Source of the DNA: Loktanella sp.
GTDB lineage: Bacteria > Pseudomonadota > Alphaproteobacteria > Rhodobacterales > Rhodobacteraceae
DNA length: 15,165 bases
Assembly: GCA_003551805.1 (NCBI GenBank)
Contig: PUNR01000381.1
Span: 1-15,165 of the forward strand
Reading direction: 5' to 3'
Positions 6,828 through 13,154 of the stretch are shown one piece after another. The position numbers and the translations under genes are program-made. Below the pieces are notes generated by a model. The model was given only the letters and a program-made list of their open reading frames with translations. It was not told the origin of the DNA and made no database searches. How positions within the stretch are numbered: position 1 is the stretch's first letter; each line of letters starts with the position of its first letter.

Positions 6828-8846
6828 TTGGATATTGCAGCCCTGCGCGATGCGCACCCGGACCACTGGATGAAAGCCACCGCCATCCGCACCCTGACAC
6901 TGGATGCGGTCGCTGCCGCCAATTCCGGCCATTCGGGAATGCCGATGGGCATGGCCGATGTCGCCACGGTCTTGTTCGAAAAGCATCTGAACTTTGACCC
7001 CAAAGTACCAAACTGGCCCGACCGTGACCGGTTCATCCTGTCCGCAGGTCACGGGTCCATGCTGCTTTATGCGCTGATGTATCTGACAGGGTATGAAGAC
7101 ATCACCCTGCAGCAGATCAAGGATTTCCGCCAATGGGGTGCGAAAACCGCAGGCCATCCCGAATATGGCCATGCCCGCGGGATCGAAACCACCACCGGCC
7201 CCCTGGGTCAGGGGATCGCCAATTCGGTCGGTTTCGCCATTGCCGAGGAAATCCAGCGCGCCCATTGGGGCAGTAAAATCGTCAACCACCACACCTATGT
7301 CATCGCCGGTGACGGCTGCCTGATGGAAGGCGTCAGCCACGAGGCCATCGGTCTGGCGGGTATGCAGAAACTGGGCCATCTGGTCGTGTTCTGGGACAAC
7401 AACAACATCACCATCGACGGCACCGTCGATATTGCCGACATCACCGACCAGCCTGCCCGCTTTGCCGCCGCTGGCTGGCATGTCCAGTCCATCGACGGCC
7501 ATGACCCAAAGGCGATTGACGCCGCCATCATTGCTGCCAAAGCCGATCCGCGCCCGTCGATGATTGCCTGCAAGACCCATATCGCCTTGGGCCATGCCGC
7601 GCAGGACACATCCAAAGGCCACGGCGCTTTGACCAATGCCGAACAGCTGGCAGCCGCCAAAACCGCGTATGGCGCACCTATGGGCGCGTTCGAGGTTGCT
7701 GACGACGTGCTGGCCCAGTGGCAGGCCATCGGCGCCCGCGGTGCCGAAACCCGCAAGGATTGGGAAACCCGCTTTGCCGCGCTTTCAGCGGGCAAACAGG
7801 CCGAATTCAACCGCGCCTATGCCGGTGATGCGCCCAAGAAACTGGCCGCAACCATCCGTGCGCTGAAAAAGCAGATCTCTGAAAGTGCGCCATCTGTCGC
7901 GACACGCAAATCGTCCGAAATGACGCTGGAAGTCATCAACCCGATCATGCCTGAGACTATCGGCGGCAGCGCCGATCTGACCGGATCGAACAACACCAAG
8001 ACCGGCGATATGGGTGTGTTCCATCCCGATGACCGCAAGGGCCGCTATATCTATTACGGCATCCGCGAACACGGCATGGCAGCGGCGATGAACGGTATGG
8101 CGCTGCATGGCGGTGCGCGTGCCTATGGCGGCACGTTCATGTGTTTCACCGATTACGCACGCGGCGCGATGCGCCTGTCAGCGCTGATGGGTGTGCCGGT
8201 GACCTATGTCATGACCCACGACAGCATCGGTCTGGGCGAAGACGGCCCGACACACCAGCCGGTCGAACATCTGGCGATGCTGCGTGCCACACCCAACACC
8301 CATGTGTTCCGCCCCGCCGATACGATCGAAACGGCCGAAGCCTGGGAATGTGCGCTGACCAGCAAGACCACGCCAAGCGTGCTGGCCCTGTCGCGCCAGA
8401 ACCTGCCGACTGTGCGTACCACCCACACCAACAAGAACCTGACCGCGCAGGGTGGCTATGTGCTGGCCGATGCCGACGGCAAACGTCAGGCGATCATCAT
8501 GGCGACGGGGTCCGAGGTGGAAATCGCCCTTGCTGCGCGTGATCTGTTGCAGGCAGACGGTATCGGGACACGCGTTGTGTCGATGCCGTGCTGGGAATTG
8601 TTCGAGGAACAGGACGAAACCTATCGCCGCAAGGTTCTGCCCGCAGGCCCTGTGCGCGTCGCGGTCGAGGCAGGGATCCGCTTTGGCTGGGACCGCTGGT
8701 TGTTCGGCGAGCGTGGCAAGCGCGAGAAATCGGGCTTTGTCGGGATGCACGGCTTTGGTGCTTCGGCCCCTGCCGAGCGTCTGTATCAGGAGTTCGGCAT
8801 CACAGCAGCAGAGGTTGCCGCCAAGGTAAAATCCTTGATCAAGTGA
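6828..8846 (+). CDS. tkt: Transketolase
   Basis: Transketolase moves two-carbon ketol units between sugar phosphates in the pentose phosphate pathway, using TPP and a divalent metal. The 672-residue product has full family length. It shows ANSGHSGMPMGMAD, GHGSMLLYALMYLTGY, TTGPLGQGIANSVG, the TPP/metal motif GDGCLMEGVSHEA (about residue 161) to DNNNITIDG, the catalytic Glu in YGIREHGMAAAMNG (residue 414), and THDSIGLGEDGPTHQPVEHL. I chose the TTG at 6828: AAGGAAAG lies just upstream and the resulting N terminus MDIAALRDAHPDHW fits roseobacterial homologues. The next in-frame ATG (6870) would remove it and has no good ribosome site. It is divergent from the zauP-like gene. Confidence 0.96.
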   Translation: MDIAALRDAHPDHWMKATAIRTLTLDAVAAANSGHSGMPMGMADVATVLFEKHLNFDPKVPNWPDRDRFILSAGHGSMLLYALMYLTGYEDITLQQIKDFRQWGAKTAGHPEYGHARGIETTTGPLGQGIANSVGFAIAEEIQRAHWGSKIVNHHTYVIAGDGCLMEGVSHEAIGLAGMQKLGHLVVFWDNNNITIDGTVDIADITDQPARFAAAGWHVQSIDGHDPKAIDAAIIAAKADPRPSMIACKTHIALGHAAQDTSKGHGALTNAEQLAAAKTAYGAPMGAFEVADDVLAQWQAIGARGAETRKDWETRFAALSAGKQAEFNRAYAGDAPKKLAATIRALKKQISESAPSVATRKSSEMTLEVINPIMPETIGGSADLTGSNNTKTGDMGVFHPDDRKGRYIYYGIREHGMAAAMNGMALHGGARAYGGTFMCFTDYARGAMRLSALMGVPVTYVMTHDSIGLGEDGPTHQPVEHLAMLRATPNTHVFRPADTIETAEAWECALTSKTTPSVLALSRQNLPTVRTTHTNKNLTAQGGYVLADADGKRQAIIMATGSEVEIALAARDLLQADGIGTRVVSMPCWELFEEQDETYRRKVLPAGPVRVAVEAGIRFGWDRWLFGERGKREKSGFVGMHGFGASAPAERLYQEFGITAAEVAAKVKSLIK

Positions 8847-8853
8847 CAATCAC

Positions 8854-8911
8854 GGGGCGGGGATAACCCCGCCCTACTGCCCTTATGCGTAGGTCGGGGT
8901 TAACCCCGACC
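8854..8911. repeat. Inverted pair of REP-like palindromes (REPIN-like), possible bidirectional terminator
   Basis: Two GC-rich palindromes lie between convergent tkt and the DoxX gene. The first is GGGCGGGG-ATAA-CCCCGCCC (8855-8874). The second is the perfect 20-nt palindrome GGTCGGGGTTAACCCCGACC (8892-8911). Each is flanked by GTAG in opposite orientation: the reverse complement of 8854-8877 matches 8889-8912 at about 20 of 24 positions. This head-to-head pairing is the structure of REPINs, mobilised in trans by RAYT transposases. The hairpins could also end transcription from both sides, although no long T-tract is present. Confidence 0.65.
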
Positions 8912-9265
8912 CACCCGCAGCCGCCCTGCGCCCGCGACCGCCAATGCCAGACAGCCGCCCGCAATCGCCCAGTTTTTCACGAAAATCGACATTTGCCACG
9001 GATCATCCGGGATGAAGTGGAAAACGCTTGTCACGGCACAATACGCCGCCAGCGACAGCGCCACCGGACGCAGCCATATCCCCGCCAGCACAGCGCAGCC
9101 TGCCAGCGCGTTATAAACCACCGCCAGCCAGACCAGCGCCACAGGCAGACCGAACCCCGCCAAAAGCGTGGATGCATCAGCGGGGCTTAGCACCTTTTGT
9201 GCCGCACCACCCAGAAACAGCGCCCCGATCAGGACGCGGGCCAGCAGCAGCAAAATATCATTCAT
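8900..9265 (-). CDS. DoxX-family membrane protein
   Basis: The 121-residue product is a small inner-membrane protein of the DoxX family, whose function is poorly known and has been linked to redox or quinone-related roles. It begins MNDILLLLARVLIGALFLGGAAQKV, the first membrane helix with the family's early Arg and Gly-Ala segment. Further hydrophobic segments follow near residues 38-60, 65-83 and 98-113, giving four in all. A good ribosome site (AAGGA) precedes the ATG at 9263-9265. The last four codons and the stop fall inside the second REP-like palindrome, so the C terminus (VGRG) comes from repeat sequence and may differ from relatives. It is convergent with tkt. Confidence 0.8.
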   Translation of the reverse strand: MNDILLLLARVLIGALFLGGAAQKVLSPADASTLLAGFGLPVALVWLAVVYNALAGCAVLAGIWLRPVALSLAAYCAVTSVFHFIPDDPWQMSIFVKNWAIAGGCLALAVAGAGRLRVGRG

Positions 9266-9350
9266 CCCGGCATCCTTATCAACGCGATTCTTTTCACAAG
9301 GTGATGGCTTGCGCGTCAGTGAACAACCCCGCCTTGTTGTTGGCGCAAAC

Positions 9351-9394
9351 GTTTAGCGGTAACAGGTCACAGGTTGCGCCTGTTACCGTTAACA
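9351..9394. promoter_or_regulatory. Two LacI-type operators, 30 bp apart, upstream of the first gap gene
   Basis: TGTTACCGTTAACA (9381-9394) fits TGTTAnCGnTAACA exactly. GTTTAGCGGTAACA (9351-9364) fits at 10 of 12 defined positions. Their centres are 30 bp apart, about three helical turns, so bound dimers would face the same side. Their inner halves also form a perfect 9-bp inverted repeat, GGTAACAGG (9358-9366) and CCTGTTACC (9379-9387). A TACAAT-like -10 box is at 9433-9438, so the operators lie upstream of the likely promoter, which would suit activation. A CceR/PckR-like regulator is a plausible binder, by inference. Confidence 0.6.
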
Positions 9395-9472
9395 TACTGA
9401 CAATGCAGACGTTTTTTCTGGACACTATGGCATACAATCGGCAGGACACCTGTAGATAATAAGGGGTGCCAT

Positions 9473-10471
9473 ATGACCATCACCATCGGAATCAACGGAT
9501 TTGGCCGCATCGGTCGCTGCACGCTGGCGCATATCACCGAAGCTGCGCGCAACGATGTACAAGTGGTCAAGATCAACGCCACCGGCCCGATTGCCACCAA
9601 TGCGCATCTGCTGAAATACGATTCCGTGCATGGCCGCTTTGGGCATCCGGTGACGGTAAAAGGCAACAGCCTTGATCTTGGGCGTGGCCCGATCGAGGTG
9701 ATGTCGAGCTATGATCCATCGACCCTTGATTGGGACGGTGTCGATGTTGTGCTGGAATGCACCGGCAAATTCAACGACGGGCACAAGGCGGCGATCCATC
9801 TGGAACGCGGCGCGCGCAAGGTTCTGATCTCTGCCCCTGCCAGCAATGTGGACCGCACCGTGGTTTACGGCGTCAATCACCGCGATCTGCGCGCCACCGA
9901 ACGGCTGGTGTCGAACGGGTCCTGCACCACAAATTGTCTGGCGCCTTTGGCAAAAGTGCTGAACGACGCCATCGGGATCGAGGCGGGGATCATGACCACG
10001 ATCCATTCCTATACCGGCGATCAGCCGACGCTGGACCGGCGTCATGACGATCTGTACCGCGCGCGCGCCGCAGCCATGGCGATGATCCCGACATCCACAG
10101 GCGCCGCCAAAGCCTTGGGCGAGGTGCTGCCGGAACTGGCTGGCAAGCTGGACGGCACTGCAATGCGTGTGCCGACGCCGAATGTCAGCGCGGTAGACCT
10201 GACCTTTCAGGCAGGCAAATCCGTAACCGCCGCCGAGGTCAATGCCATCGTCGCCGAGGCTGCGGGCGGTTATATGGGCATGGTCATGGCCTATGATGCC
10301 GAAGCAAAGGTCAGCATTGATTTCAACCACACCACGCAAAGCTGCATTTTCGCCCCCGACCAGACCAAGGTCGTGGGTCGTATGGTGCGGGTGCTGGCAT
10401 GGTATGACAATGAATGGGGCTTTTCGGCGCGTATGGCCGATGTCGCCGCCACGATGGGCCGCTTGCATTAA
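9473..10471 (+). CDS. Glyceraldehyde-3-phosphate dehydrogenase, probably NADP-dependent paralogue
   Basis: This 332-residue class I GAPDH interconverts glyceraldehyde-3-phosphate and 1,3-bisphosphoglycerate. The Rossmann motif INGFGRIGR, the catalytic Cys151 in SCTTNCLAP, His178 in IHSYTGDQ, and the closing WYDNEWGFS are intact. The coenzyme-selecting residues are unusual. Where NAD enzymes have Asp (Asp32 in Bacillus numbering), this has Ala36, followed by Thr37. At the second determinant (Leu187-Pro188 in Bacillus) it has Arg189-Arg190. Loss of the acid plus gain of two Arg residues predicts a pocket for the NADP phosphate. Two LacI-type operators lie upstream and a second gap gene 330 bp downstream. 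AAGGGG precedes the ATG. Enzyme assignment is firm; coenzyme choice is inferred. Confidence 0.93.
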   Translation: MTITIGINGFGRIGRCTLAHITEAARNDVQVVKINATGPIATNAHLLKYDSVHGRFGHPVTVKGNSLDLGRGPIEVMSSYDPSTLDWDGVDVVLECTGKFNDGHKAAIHLERGARKVLISAPASNVDRTVVYGVNHRDLRATERLVSNGSCTTNCLAPLAKVLNDAIGIEAGIMTTIHSYTGDQPTLDRRHDDLYRARAAAMAMIPTSTGAAKALGEVLPELAGKLDGTAMRVPTPNVSAVDLTFQAGKSVTAAEVNAIVAEAAGGYMGMVMAYDAEAKVSIDFNHTTQSCIFAPDQTKVVGRMVRVLAWYDNEWGFSARMADVAATMGRLH

Positions 10472-10496
10472 ACGCGCGTCACGCTAAAGCTGCAGC

Positions 10497-10640
10497 ATGA
10501 CGAATGGTGTAGCGATTTTTCTGGGATTGGTGATTACGGCCGTGCTGGTCTATGACGGGCTGTTTTATGAATGGCAGGTTTTCACCTTTGTGATGCGCAA
10601 GTTTCTAGACCTGACAGAATATATCGCATTCTGGCGCTGA
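10497..10640 (+). CDS. Small single-pass membrane protein between the gap genes (47 aa)
   Basis: An ATG at 10497 opens a 47-residue reading frame ending at TGA 10638-10640. The product has one hydrophobic helix near residues 4-24 (VAIFLGLVITAVLVYDGLFY) followed by an aromatic and basic tail that ends LTEYIAFWR. The shape is that of a short inner-membrane protein with its C terminus probably in the cytoplasm. No strong ribosome site is visible, and the gene begins 26 bp after the first gap stop, so translation may depend on the upstream gene. I have the impression that similar short proteins occur beside gap genes in related genomes but cannot confirm it. Function unknown. Confidence 0.6.
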   Translation: MTNGVAIFLGLVITAVLVYDGLFYEWQVFTFVMRKFLDLTEYIAFWR

Positions 10641-10660
10641 CGCGGTGGGGCCGGACGCTT

Positions 10661-10696
10661 GCTGCCTCCGGCGGGAGTATTTTCGGGAAATAAGAA
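10661..10696 (+). repeat. Dispersed CTCCGGCGGGAG element, copy 2 (plus orientation)
   Basis: This 36-nt sequence is the reverse complement of 5014-5048 apart from one extra base. It contains CTCC-GGCG-GGAG (10666-10677) followed by TATTTT, and lies 20 bp after the small membrane-protein gene, pointing with transcription. In this place it could act as a short intrinsic terminator before the second gap gene's own promoter. Confidence 0.75.
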
Positions 10697-10738
10697 GCCG
10701 GGACGCTGGACCGACACCGCTGCTGGTGTAGTCTGCGG

Positions 10739-10778
10739 TTGACCTTTTGCGATAAATCGCAATGTTAGCGCCAACATT
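10739..10778 (+). promoter_or_regulatory. Control region of the second gap gene: -35-like box, TTGCGAT dyad and LacI-type operator
   Basis: TTGACC (10739-10744) is a good -35 box. Next is a perfect dyad, TTGCGAT-AA-ATCGCAA (10747-10762). It shares AA with the LacI-type operator AATGTTAGCGCCAACATT (10761-10778), whose core fits TGTTAnCGnTAACA with one mismatch. That operator overlaps the expected -10/start region, 22 bp before the ATG, so repression is the natural reading. The regulator of the first dyad is unknown. Confidence 0.55.
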
Positions 10779-10800
10779 CATCCCCAAGGAGGATAGCCCT

Positions 10801-11802
10801 ATGGCCGTCAAAGTAGCGATCAACGGATTTGGCCGGATTGGCCGCAACATCTTGCGCGCGATCATCGAATCTGGCCGCACTGATATCGAGGTGGTGGCGA
10901 TCAACGATCTGGGTCCGGTAGAAACCAATGCACATTTGCTGCGCTTTGATTCGGTGCATGGTCGTTTTCCCGGCACGGTAACGACGACCGAAGACACGAT
11001 TGACGCCGGCCGCGGCCCGATCAAAGTGACCGCGATCCGCAACCCCGCCGATCTGCCGTGGGGTGATGTCGATGTGGTGCTGGAATGCACCGGCATTTTC
11101 ACCAGCAAGGACGCCTGTCAGGCACATCTGTCGACCGGCGCAAAACGCGTGCTGATTTCCGCGCCCGGCACCGATGCCGACAAGACCGTGGTTTTCGGTG
11201 TGAACCATCAGTCGCTGACCGCAGATGATATCATCGTGTCCAATGCATCCTGCACCACAAACTGCCTGTCGCCTGTCGCCAAGGTGCTGAATGATGCTGT
11301 GGGGATCACCAAAGGCTTCATGACCACGATCCACAGCTATACCGGCGACCAGCCAACGCTGGATACGATGCACAAGGACCTCTATCGCGCGCGCGCTGCC
11401 GCGTTGTCGATGATCCCGACCTCGACCGGGGCGGCCAAGGCTGTGGGGCTGGTGCTGCCGGAACTGAACGGCAAGCTAGACGGTGTCGCGATCCGTGTGC
11501 CGACGCCGAATGTGTCGGTCGTCGATCTGACCTTTGAGGCCAGCCGCGATACCACCGTGGACGAGATCAATGACGCGATCATCGCCGCCGCCGATGGCCC
11601 GTTGAAAGGTGTTCTTGGCTATACCGCCCTGCCGATGGTCAGTTCCGATTTCAACCATGATCCGCATTCGTCGATCTTCCATCTGGATCAAACCAAGGTG
11701 CTGGACGGCAATATGGTCCGCATCCTGTCGTGGTATGACAATGAATGGGGCTTTTCCAACCGCATGGCCGATACGGCCGTTGCGATGGGCAAATTGCTGT
11801 AA
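10801..11802 (+). CDS. gap: Glyceraldehyde-3-phosphate dehydrogenase, NAD-type
   Basis: This 333-residue class I GAPDH is the conventional paralogue. It has INGFGRIGR, Asp36 in AINDLGPVETNAHLLRFDSVHGRF (the acid that binds the NAD ribose), catalytic Cys151 in SNASCTTNCLSP, His178 in IHSYTGDQPT, and WYDNEWGFSNRM. Thr189-Met190 occupy the site where the upstream paralogue has Arg-Arg. The frame is open from 10762, but the ATG at 10801 follows a perfect AAGGAGG (10786-10792) and starts the family-typical MAVKVAINGFG. A LacI-type operator ends 22 bp upstream, and a strong terminator follows, so it can be transcribed alone. It probably serves the glycolytic (Entner-Doudoroff) direction, by inference. 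Confidence 0.97.
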   Translation: MAVKVAINGFGRIGRNILRAIIESGRTDIEVVAINDLGPVETNAHLLRFDSVHGRFPGTVTTTEDTIDAGRGPIKVTAIRNPADLPWGDVDVVLECTGIFTSKDACQAHLSTGAKRVLISAPGTDADKTVVFGVNHQSLTADDIIVSNASCTTNCLSPVAKVLNDAVGITKGFMTTIHSYTGDQPTLDTMHKDLYRARAAALSMIPTSTGAAKAVGLVLPELNGKLDGVAIRVPTPNVSVVDLTFEASRDTTVDEINDAIIAAADGPLKGVLGYTALPMVSSDFNHDPHSSIFHLDQTKVLDGNMVRILSWYDNEWGFSNRMADTAVAMGKLL

Positions 11803-11821
11803 AACAGCCTTTCTACAGATC

Positions 11822-11851
11822 AAAAGCCGGCCTTTCGGGGCCGGTTTTTTT
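11822..11851 (+). terminator. Rho-independent terminator of the second gap gene
   Basis: CCGGCC (11827-11832) pairs with GGCCGG (11839-11844) around a TTTCGG loop, with A residues before and seven T residues after (11845-11851). It begins about 20 bp past the gap stop codon. Confidence 0.93.
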
Positions 11852-11970
11852 ATGCGCCGGGCATGCAGGGACCGCATAGCGGGTTGGATGTTCTGTCAGT
11901 TGTGCTGCGCTGCGGCATCGCTATTTAGGGATCAAGACCAACCGCAAGCGAAAGCCAGAGGAGCACGCAT

Positions 11971-12129
11971 ATGAACGTCTTGACCAAAGTCCGCACCGCC
12001 GTGCAGAAACGCGCGGCTTATGTCCGTCTGAGAAACGAAATCGCCAGCATGCCACAAGACGTGGCCATTGATCTGGGCATGTTTCGCGAAGACGCGGCCA
12101 GCATTGCCAGCAAGGCGATTTACGGCTAG
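11971..12129 (+). CDS. Small DUF1127-like protein (52 aa)
   Basis: The ATG at 11971 follows AGAGGAG and opens a 52-residue frame ending in TAG at 12127-12129. The N-terminal half is basic (VRTAVQKRAAYVRLRNEI). The second half, MPQDVAIDLGMFREDAASIA, recalls the conserved DLGxxR segment of DUF1127 (YjiS-like) proteins, which in some Alphaproteobacteria act in RNA turnover and phosphate or stress responses. The match is by eye only. It is a single gene between the gap terminator and coaD, and its stop codon overlaps that of coaD in the palindromic sequence CTAG. Confidence 0.7.
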   Translation: MNVLTKVRTAVQKRAAYVRLRNEIASMPQDVAIDLGMFREDAASIASKAIYG

Positions 12130-12620
12130 CCGCGCAGCCGGCCTTTTAGCGCGGTATTGACGGCGGGTGTGACGAATTTCGACACATCGCCGCCGAGCCG
12201 GGCGATTTCCTTGACCAGTTTTGACGCGATGGCCTGATGTTCGGCCTCGGCCATCAGGAAAACCGTTTCAATCGAATTGTCCAGAATACGGTTCATGCCG
12301 ACCATCTGGTATTCATATTCGAAATCCGCGACAGCGCGCAGGCCGCGGATAATGATGCCTGCCCCCACATCGCGGGCGCAGTCGATCAGCAGGTTTTCAA
12401 AAGGATGGGCGACGATCTCGCAGCCGACGGCGGCACCCAGCGGGACGCATTCAGCCTCGACCATGGCGACACGTTCTTCCAGTGTGAACAGCGGGCCCTT
12501 GTCGCGGTTGATCGCCACGCCGATCACCAGACGGTCCACCAAAGTCGCCGCACGGCGCACGATGTCGATATGCCCCAGCGTCACCGGATCGAATGTGCCG
12601 GGATATAGTCCTACGCGCAT
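12126..12620 (-). CDS. coaD: Phosphopantetheine adenylyltransferase
   Basis: CoaD transfers AMP from ATP to 4'-phosphopantetheine to form dephospho-CoA, the fourth step of coenzyme A synthesis. The 164-residue product has normal length and clear motifs: YPGTFDPVTLGHIDI with the nucleotidyltransferase (T/H)xGH at residues 14-17, the Arg-containing IIRGLRAVADFEYEYQMVGMNR, and the C-terminal AIASKLVKEIARLGGDVSKFV. It runs against the upstream small gene, sharing the CTAG stop overlap. An AAGAGGT stretch before the ATG serves as ribosome site. It may be transcribed with the CBS-domain gene, which ends 63 bp upstream. Confidence 0.96.
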   Translation of the reverse strand: MRVGLYPGTFDPVTLGHIDIVRRAATLVDRLVIGVAINRDKGPLFTLEERVAMVEAECVPLGAAVGCEIVAHPFENLLIDCARDVGAGIIIRGLRAVADFEYEYQMVGMNRILDNSIETVFLMAEAEHQAIASKLVKEIARLGGDVSKFVTPAVNTALKGRLRG

Positions 12621-12683
12621 GACGCACCTCTTGAAATATTATTGCGCGCTAAAAACAACATCGGGCGGCGGAATGCAACGGGG

Positions 12684-13118
12684 CTAATGCCCCATGATCA
12701 TCCCTTCAAGGGCGTCTTTTTCCATCGACAGTTCCATCAGACGGGCTTTGACCACGTCACCGATGGAAATCAGGCCAATCATTTTGCCGTCGTCCATGAC
12801 AGGCAGGTGGCGGAACCGGCCTTCTGTCATCATTTCCAGCACCTTGTCAGCGCCGTCGCTGGTGGTGCAGGTGGTCAGCTTGGCGGTCATCATTTCCGAC
12901 ACGGGTGCGGACAGGCAGGAAACGCCGCGCTTGCCCAGTTCGCGCACGATGTCGCGTTCGGACAGGATACCGTCCAGCGTTTCACCATCGGCAGAGACGA
13001 CCACGGTGCCGATACGTTTCTCCGACAGCAAGGCAACGGCGGATGATACGCTGTCGGTCGGCTTCACGGACACGACGCCCATATCAACTTTGGATTTAAG
13101 GATTTGCGCGACGATCAT
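12684..13118 (-). CDS. Tandem CBS-domain protein
   Basis: The 144-residue product is a stand-alone pair of CBS domains (about residues 10-65 and 76-132), a module that binds adenine nucleotides or S-adenosylmethionine and senses cell energy state. Typical segments are KRIGTVVVSADGETLDGILSERDIVRELG and GRFRHLPVMDDGKMIGLISIGDVV, each with the Gly-Ile/Leu-(L/I)S-x-x-D nucleotide-binding motif. I chose the ATG at 13116-13118 over one six codons earlier because GGGAGAGAG lies between them and would serve the inner start. It lies between coaD and a LysR gene on the same strand. The ligand and partner cannot be read from sequence. Confidence 0.88.
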   Translation of the reverse strand: MIVAQILKSKVDMGVVSVKPTDSVSSAVALLSEKRIGTVVVSADGETLDGILSERDIVRELGKRGVSCLSAPVSEMMTAKLTTCTTSDGADKVLEMMTEGRFRHLPVMDDGKMIGLISIGDVVKARLMELSMEKDALEGMIMGH

Positions 13119-13154
13119 AATGCTCTCTCCCTGCATTGACGGTTTCTTAGCGTG

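Noticed and set aside
8178..8849. Minus-strand frame of 223 codons opposite tkt
   Set aside because: Shadow of tkt; it has no ribosome site and no family motif.
9367..9666. Minus-strand frame across the gap control region
   Set aside because: It covers the operators and the gap N terminus in antisense, and looks like a high-GC shadow.
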